Below, one piece after another: positions 60,501-64,000 of a stretch of DNA of 64,000 nucleotides. The position numbers and the translations under genes are program-made. The notes under the pieces are model-generated. The model saw nothing but the letters and a program-made list of their open reading frames with translations. It did no database searches and was not told the DNA's origin. The stretch spans positions 1,736,001-1,800,000 of the forward strand of contig OY723290.1 of NCBI GenBank assembly GCA_963210315.1, written 5' to 3'. How positions within the stretch are numbered: position 1 is the stretch's first letter; the number at the start of each line of letters is the position of its first letter. Source of the stretch: Rhynchopus euleeides. Its lineage: Eukaryota; Euglenozoa; Diplonemea; Diplonemida; Diplonemidae.

Positions 60501-61806
60501 CTCATTCTCCCTCCAGGGTGGGGGTATGAAAAGAGCCATATCCCGTTCCCGGATCGTCTCCCCCGTGGCAGACGGGATGCCGAGCCGCATTGTGAGGAAG
60601 GATGTCGCCGTCTGCTTCATCAGGCTCACCTCCCTCTCCCGGGTGGTGGCAAACCTTTCCGATGAAGGGTCCTCCCTGTTTCTGGAGAGCGTGCTGAACT
60701 ATATGGAGGCGATGTCGGATGCGATCCACCGCGCGAAGGGGACTGTCCTGTTCCTCAACATGGGGGACGGGGATTGCGTAGGAGCGTGGGGTGCGCACAA
60801 CAAGGTGGTCACGAAATACGCCAAGGGTGTCGACCTGGGTTTCGCCGCGGTGAAGCTGGTTCAGGAGATGAACCCCGACATGATCTGCCACACCGCGGTG
60901 TCCCGCGGGCCTGCGTGGACCGGCAGCTCCGTCTCGGGAGATTGCCGCAACTTCTTCTTCCTTGGGTTCCATGTGACAGAGTCGCTGGGCATGGTGAAAG
61001 TCGGGCAGCACTTCGACTGCCAGGTGTGCGTCTCAAAACATCGAGAGCTTGATGCGTATTCCCTGATTCCAATAGACTGCGTCGACCTCACAGGCCTCCG
61101 CTCTAAAGGAGGGACCCTACTGCTGGGCGGTGAGGACATCCTCGTATATCACGTCTTCTCCATGCCTTCAAAGGACAACGAAGAATGGTTGTATCAGTAT
61201 ACTGATAAAGACTTTATCCCTGTCCTGCTTGCTGCGTATAAAGCGTATGTTTCTGGGTCTTTTCAGAAGGCGGAGAAGCTGGCAGAGCGGGCGGGTTCGA
61301 TGGGTGCCCTCAAGGAAAGCCATCGGCTTATCAATCTGATTCCGGAGTCGGCCTTTCAGGACCTGGGGAAGATGGGGCGCGGGGTGGACCCGGCCTTTGG
61401 GACGTCGAAGGTGAAGGCCCAAACAACCCCTGCGGAGGGGAGCGAGGATCCTCCCAGTATGTCGATAGTCATCTCGGCGCTGCCGGAAAACACGTCGCTC
61501 AGATCGCTCAAACAAGATAGGGGTGTGATGTCGCCTATGGGACACGCCGTGACGGTGAATCCACTGAATTCGTCGCGGCATTCTGTCATGATTCCGGGGC
61601 ACTACCCCGACGATCCGGAAACAGCCCTCGATGCACTCATGCAGGACATGGAGGACAAGAAGCAGGGCAGATCACTTAGACTTTCGACCTGTGCGCCTGT
61701 CTCCCCAGGACCGCGCAGCACGCACAACGGGTTGAGTCGGGTTTCAATTCAAGATGCCGTGAGTTACGGCGGATCTGTCGATGACGAAGCTGAGCCATGT
61801 GGTTAG
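57547..61806 (+). CDS. Receptor-type class III cyclase homologue, probably degenerate
   Basis: 1419 residues, ATG in a GCCATGG context. A cytosolic N-terminus (1-135) leads to TM1 (about 136-158, WNILLLATLSLCGAATLIPI), a ~660-residue extracellular or lumenal region rich in Gly/Pro/Ser, then TM2 (about 817-841, AVVAAATVLVTHLIAYITL). Beyond a linker, residues about 1015-1180 align with the class III nucleotide-cyclase fold: DVAVCFIRLTSLSRV, FLNMGDGDCVGAWGA, then FFFLGFHVTESLGMVKVG. The first metal aspartate is replaced (FIRL where FxDI is usual) and the Asn/Arg pair of the transition-state motif is not evident, so it may be a pseudo-cyclase or act only as a dimer partner. A helical segment follows (about 1220-1260, AAYKAYVSGSFQKAEKLAE). 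The layout resembles trypanosomatid receptor cyclases. Confidence 0.75.
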   Translation: MASHRPSLPASQAPPIVFDAVVRPPSTSSAEERKEQILRSANAGSAKAEAPLGNKEVAPATESPAPSHMASVQLSRMSSSGQNQGQGQGQTLSQSQNQNQSKPRDLATSLWTSQVPSWPSTDYERQLLEGCSVVRWNILLLATLSLCGAATLIPIIAFDTHDRSQRQPCPSLATTAPRTPPPPAGYHSSLADLSGILATALERTAVEDFAFENLLSRHAASAAADGVNGTSSGSFREAVKSTPRGSADTTTTTTAQQMMQRLQAMQPFEARGPAGWRSSSSSASCGEDDSGDPAPCPCVKKVRPVVATPSQGGAGGVTYAFAERSLEVSPPRWGSWVNGTSPSSSSTPASAFISFSVGVGEGAAAPISPGWSQEFILPGPEEVSRGFAGRIAEAADLRSAVVVGAGWRDPIPSNPSTPAAEYPTAHRRLATLTATLAGLPSLRAGLVSEQESQGGGSTTFPPLFRTAVACLEGGGGGGGGGGAGAEGSTPPHHDPRFPAAPCGAEGRGSLLQHTDAALTAFALSPLTHAADAAASPPDPTPPPPWLFSPALRHLTPPGSAEESLEPFVSVGFSSPSAEPSADATLPEGILPVSGGTASLLSRLAAEEAGVGVGVGGSPPPSPGVGGGGVVPNASGTTPFPLGARRLAEVLSGGSGLRFTAEEVARLAGTLFPQAARGEGEEGWGGAGSGPPLAEARRGHHRVFPQGLGLSGAFSLFGGEGDSNPASRAFFHRQGAPFVSHYMMDGVAYFAVVIPWGPTESSPLPCGSLAEGVAAVVILSREDMDSLIAALPNEEDGEQVPAGAPPGSEGETPTRSPMQMAVVAAATVLVTHLIAYITLVALSAPLEKLHLRIWDECASLPIPKAAPPPEGVIREVRALQISFAKVASLVRRTSHAVSGVDGSSPRDQANRGSISFKTAEGGAEPPQGGRQEGCGSDPSDMRTGLTLSSVVRHSVVSQSSGSSASTGNGDSRTSRTSRTSLLSSKSSFSLQGGGMKRAISRSRIVSPVADGMPSRIVRKDVAVCFIRLTSLSRVVANLSDEGSSLFLESVLNYMEAMSDAIHRAKGTVLFLNMGDGDCVGAWGAHNKVVTKYAKGVDLGFAAVKLVQEMNPDMICHTAVSRGPAWTGSSVSGDCRNFFFLGFHVTESLGMVKVGQHFDCQVCVSKHRELDAYSLIPIDCVDLTGLRSKGGTLLLGGEDILVYHVFSMPSKDNEEWLYQYTDKDFIPVLLAAYKAYVSGSFQKAEKLAERAGSMGALKESHRLINLIPESAFQDLGKMGRGVDPAFGTSKVKAQTTPAEGSEDPPSMSIVISALPENTSLRSLKQDRGVMSPMGHAVTVNPLNSSRHSVMIPGHYPDDPETALDALMQDMEDKKQGRSLRLSTCAPVSPGPRSTHNGLSRVSIQDAVSYGGSVDDEAEPCG

Positions 61807-62026
61807 GTTTGTCGGTTGTCGAGGGAGAATTACGGCGCAGATATTTAGTTCGTTGATTTGTGGATTGGCGCGTGATGTGTGTGGGGGGGGGGGGGGGGGT
61901 GGGGGGTGGTGTGTCACCCACGCACCCCATCGAACAAAACAAATTCGATTTCTTTCGCAAGCATTGTTCCAGGTGTATTTCTAGTGGGGGATGAGGATGA
62001 GTCTTTTTGGCATCCGCCCTTTTTCC

Positions 62027-62118
62027 GGTTTTTTTCCAGCCAAAACCAGGTTTTTTTTCCAGCAAAAAACCGGTTTTTTTCCAGCCAAAATCTGGCTTTT
62101 TTTCCAGCCAAGAGCCAG
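62027..62118 (+). repeat. ~23-bp tandem array (TTTTTTCCAGCCAAAA)
   Basis: Four imperfect units of CCAG(C)CAAAAxCxGG followed by a T-run. Confidence 0.85.
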
Positions 62119-62127
62119 ACGTTCACT

Positions 62128-62349
62128 ACCGTGGCCTCCGGCGGCTGGGGGGCTCCGCCCCCCAGACCCCCCTGTGGCGGATGTCTCGTACCCAAGTCCT
62201 TCGATTCCCATCAGGTCAGGAATCCAACAGCTCCGGTAGTCTCAGGAGGACGCAGCCAACTCACACAGAATCTGTACGCCCACACTGAACAGATGTTCAC
62301 TACCGTGGCCTCCGGCGGCTGGGGGGCTCCGCCCCCCAGACCCCCCGTG
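62128..62349 (+). repeat. Pair of direct repeats with GC hairpin
   Basis: GTTCACTACCGTGGCCTCCG, then CTGGGGGGC-TCC-GCCCCCCAG, at 62128-62178 and 62293-62349. A fragment (CACTACCGTGGCCTCCGGCG) occurs at about 23897-23918. Confidence 0.85.
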
Positions 62350-62364
62350 GAGCGTGTGTTTGCC

Positions 62365-62515
62365 CGTCTAGTAACCGCAGCAAGTCCTTGGGCTGTTTCA
62401 GCTGGCATATCGGGGGGGTATCGTCGGAATAACGGTCCCGAAAGCCGTTTTTTTGGGTTTTCCTCCAGCACCCGAGGATGGCGCGAGCGGGAGGAACCGT
62501 GGAAGGAACCCATTT
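62365..62515 (+). repeat. Dispersed repeat, copy 2
   Basis: Diverged copy of 31308-31452, here with no associated OTU gene. Confidence 0.7.
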
Positions 62516-63541
62516 GGTGCAAGACCAAGGGCCCCACACTGGGGAGGAGGGACATTGGGTACCATTTTTTGCTGGAAAAAAGCGGGGATGAATCGGGGAT
62601 TTTTGGCTGGGAAGACCGGGGATTAAAAACACACCTGCATTGTTCGCTGCAGGTTTCATGCATCATCCCAAATCTATTTCTATGGGTTCCAGGGTGATCT
62701 GCGGAGACCAGTACAACTTGCCAGTAGCAACTGCTCCTGTATTACGCACAAACCCTGAAGTGGCGTAACCCTTTTGCCTGATGAAGGGTGGGCCAGCGTA
62801 CAGAACATGGCCTGCCGCTGGCCGGAAGTTGCTACCTGCGGCGATGTGATATTGTCTGCTCACACGAGTACACGCAACAACACAGAATACTCAAACCCCT
62901 TACCCTCTCTTCTCTACCTCCATGCGTAGGGCAGGGGGCACACGCTTTTCCAAGCGCCAGGCCCCCCCAAGGCCTCTGGGTTTACACCCAGCAAGGCATC
63001 AGTCAGCTCTGTGTGGCAGTCTTGTTGACTGGTGCTGCAGTACACGGGTCTGCGGGCCGTGGCCCGGCTGGCGGGAGGCCTGCGGAGAGGAGGGGCGCGA
63101 AGGCAAGCCAAGGCACTCTACATGCCCGCCACCCCCCCCCCCCTCTCTCCCCTTCTACCTCTCGTATCCCACGCTCTCAAATACTTGACAGTGCCGCCCC
63201 CGCTGTGCTGCGCTGCACATCCCCTCCCCCCCCCCCCCCCTCTGAAGCTCCAGCCAAAGCAAACGACACACGCCGTGCCACGGGAGGGGAGCGTTCTCCT
63301 CTCCCCCCCCCCCTCTCTCTGCAGCTACACCCCTTGCAACACCACCGTCCTTCCCCTGGCAGGTTCTCTCTCTCTCTCTCTTTGCGCCCTTCTCTTTACC
63401 CCACCAACAGCGCCTCCGAAGCGCCTATCAATATAGCAGCAGGCAGCGCTTTTTTGGGCACCCTAAGGACAGACCTCCACAGCAGAGGGCTGTGGGAGTT
63501 GCCGGCCTTTGTCGCACCACCCCCTCCCCAGGCAGAGGGAC

Positions 63542-64000
63542 ATGTCTGTGAGGGATGAGATCGACAGTGCCTGTGGCAGCGTAGGGCCCTCTCGGTCCGC
63601 CTCGCAGGGGGGGAGTGCGGACCGTGCAGATGCCTCGAGCATCCGGAGCAGCAGGTATTCAAGGGGGAGCGTGCGCTCCGGGGGGTCGGTTCCAGGGCCG
63701 CCGGCGCCTCCGCCGTCGGAGGGGGGTCGATCGAGGGGGTCGAGGCGGAGCTGCCCGTCGCAGGCGTCGATCACCTCCAGCGTTGCGCTGGGGAAGCTGA
63801 CGCAGCTGGAGCAGCTGTTGGAGAGGGAGCGGGATGCGAGGCGTGCGGCGGAGCTCACCCTGCGCACCATCGTCAACACGCGCCATCCGAAGCAGGGTGA
63901 GTCTGACAGCGCGACGCAGCGGCAGCTGCAGGCTGTGATGTCGACGCTGAAGACCATCGTGAATGACACAGATGCTTCGGCACGGAGAACCACCGGGCAT
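63542..64000 (+). CDS. N-terminal part of a coiled-coil protein (partial)
   Basis: The ATG at 63542 (MSVRDEIDSACGS) opens a frame that continues without a stop to the window end, 153 codons. Residues 1-85 are Ser/Arg/Gly/Pro-rich. From about 90 it becomes a charged coiled coil (KLTQLEQLLERERDARRAAE), then QRQLQAVMSTLKTIVND. Codon composition is like that of the host genes. The style (disordered head, then coiled coil) matches the proteins at 4968 and 36835, but no family can be named. Confidence 0.7.
   Translation, partial: MSVRDEIDSACGSVGPSRSASQGGSADRADASSIRSSRYSRGSVRSGGSVPGPPAPPPSEGGRSRGSRRSCPSQASITSSVALGKLTQLEQLLERERDARRAAELTLRTIVNTRHPKQGESDSATQRQLQAVMSTLKTIVNDTDASARRTTGH

Larger units (their letters stand above)
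61807..63541. other. Intergenic region with repeats
   Basis: Poly-G (61883-61902), a short tandem array (62027-62118), two copies of a hairpin repeat (62128-62178, 62293-62349), a dispersed repeat (62365-62515), C and CT tracts (63127-63143, 63223-63240, 63367-63382). No gene supported before 63542. Confidence 0.5.

Noticed and set aside
57547-61806. Reassigned stop codons suggested by TGA inside gag-recombinase and in the decayed gene at 35253
   Set aside because: Host genes here end with TGA, TAA and TAG and none contains an internal in-frame stop, so a standard code fits.

Overview
The window looks like nuclear DNA of a eukaryotic protist: long intronless reading frames, secreted cysteine-rich proteins, a GAS2-like microtubule-binding domain, a CaaX box, a receptor-type cyclase, a tyrosine-recombinase retrotransposon and several DNA-transposon families. 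Host genes are GC-rich, spaced 0.3-2 kb apart, and end with TGA, TAA and TAG, so the code appears standard. I cannot name the species; a flagellate is a guess from the cytoskeletal and secreted proteins.

Layout. (1) 1-16 kb, host genes on the plus strand: the tail of an unknown gene, a secreted protein with a P-domain (1250-2371), a coiled-coil protein (4968-6125), a secreted protein with a probable frameshift (6390-6958), two neighbouring secreted proteins sharing a cysteine domain (9106-9867 and 10586-12610), and a secreted protein of eleven near-identical cysteine-rich repeats (13495-15933). Three of the secreted genes share a CA-rich leader ending GAACA directly before the ATG. (2) 17.3-36.8 kb, an island of mobile DNA: a 2.5-kb element built round an ~0.8-kb-arm palindrome, at least five TA-flanked inverted-repeat elements, hAT debris, a broken OTU-protease gene, and an ORF whose first 26 codons look like the start of a translation elongation factor. 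(3) 36.8-38.7 kb: a GAS2-like gene. (4) 39.0-46.8 kb: an unclassified long-TIR element interrupted inside its own gene by an intact-looking hAT transposon. (5) 48.7-53.3 kb: a tyrosine-recombinase (DIRS/Ngaro/VIPER-like) retroelement with gag, recombinase, RT and RNase H. (6) 54-64 kb, host genes again: a putative farnesylated protein, a 1419-residue receptor-like cyclase homologue, and the start of a coiled-coil gene running off the end.

What stands out. The two related elements at 34.1-36.4 kb and 39.0-46.8 kb encode the same unrecognised protein family, and the hAT insertion can be resolved to the codon by comparing them. In the retroelement, gag and recombinase lie in one frame separated by a single TGA followed by CTA, a known leaky context; its RT ORF is preceded by an eleven-fold RREP-coding array and has LDN where YxDD is expected.
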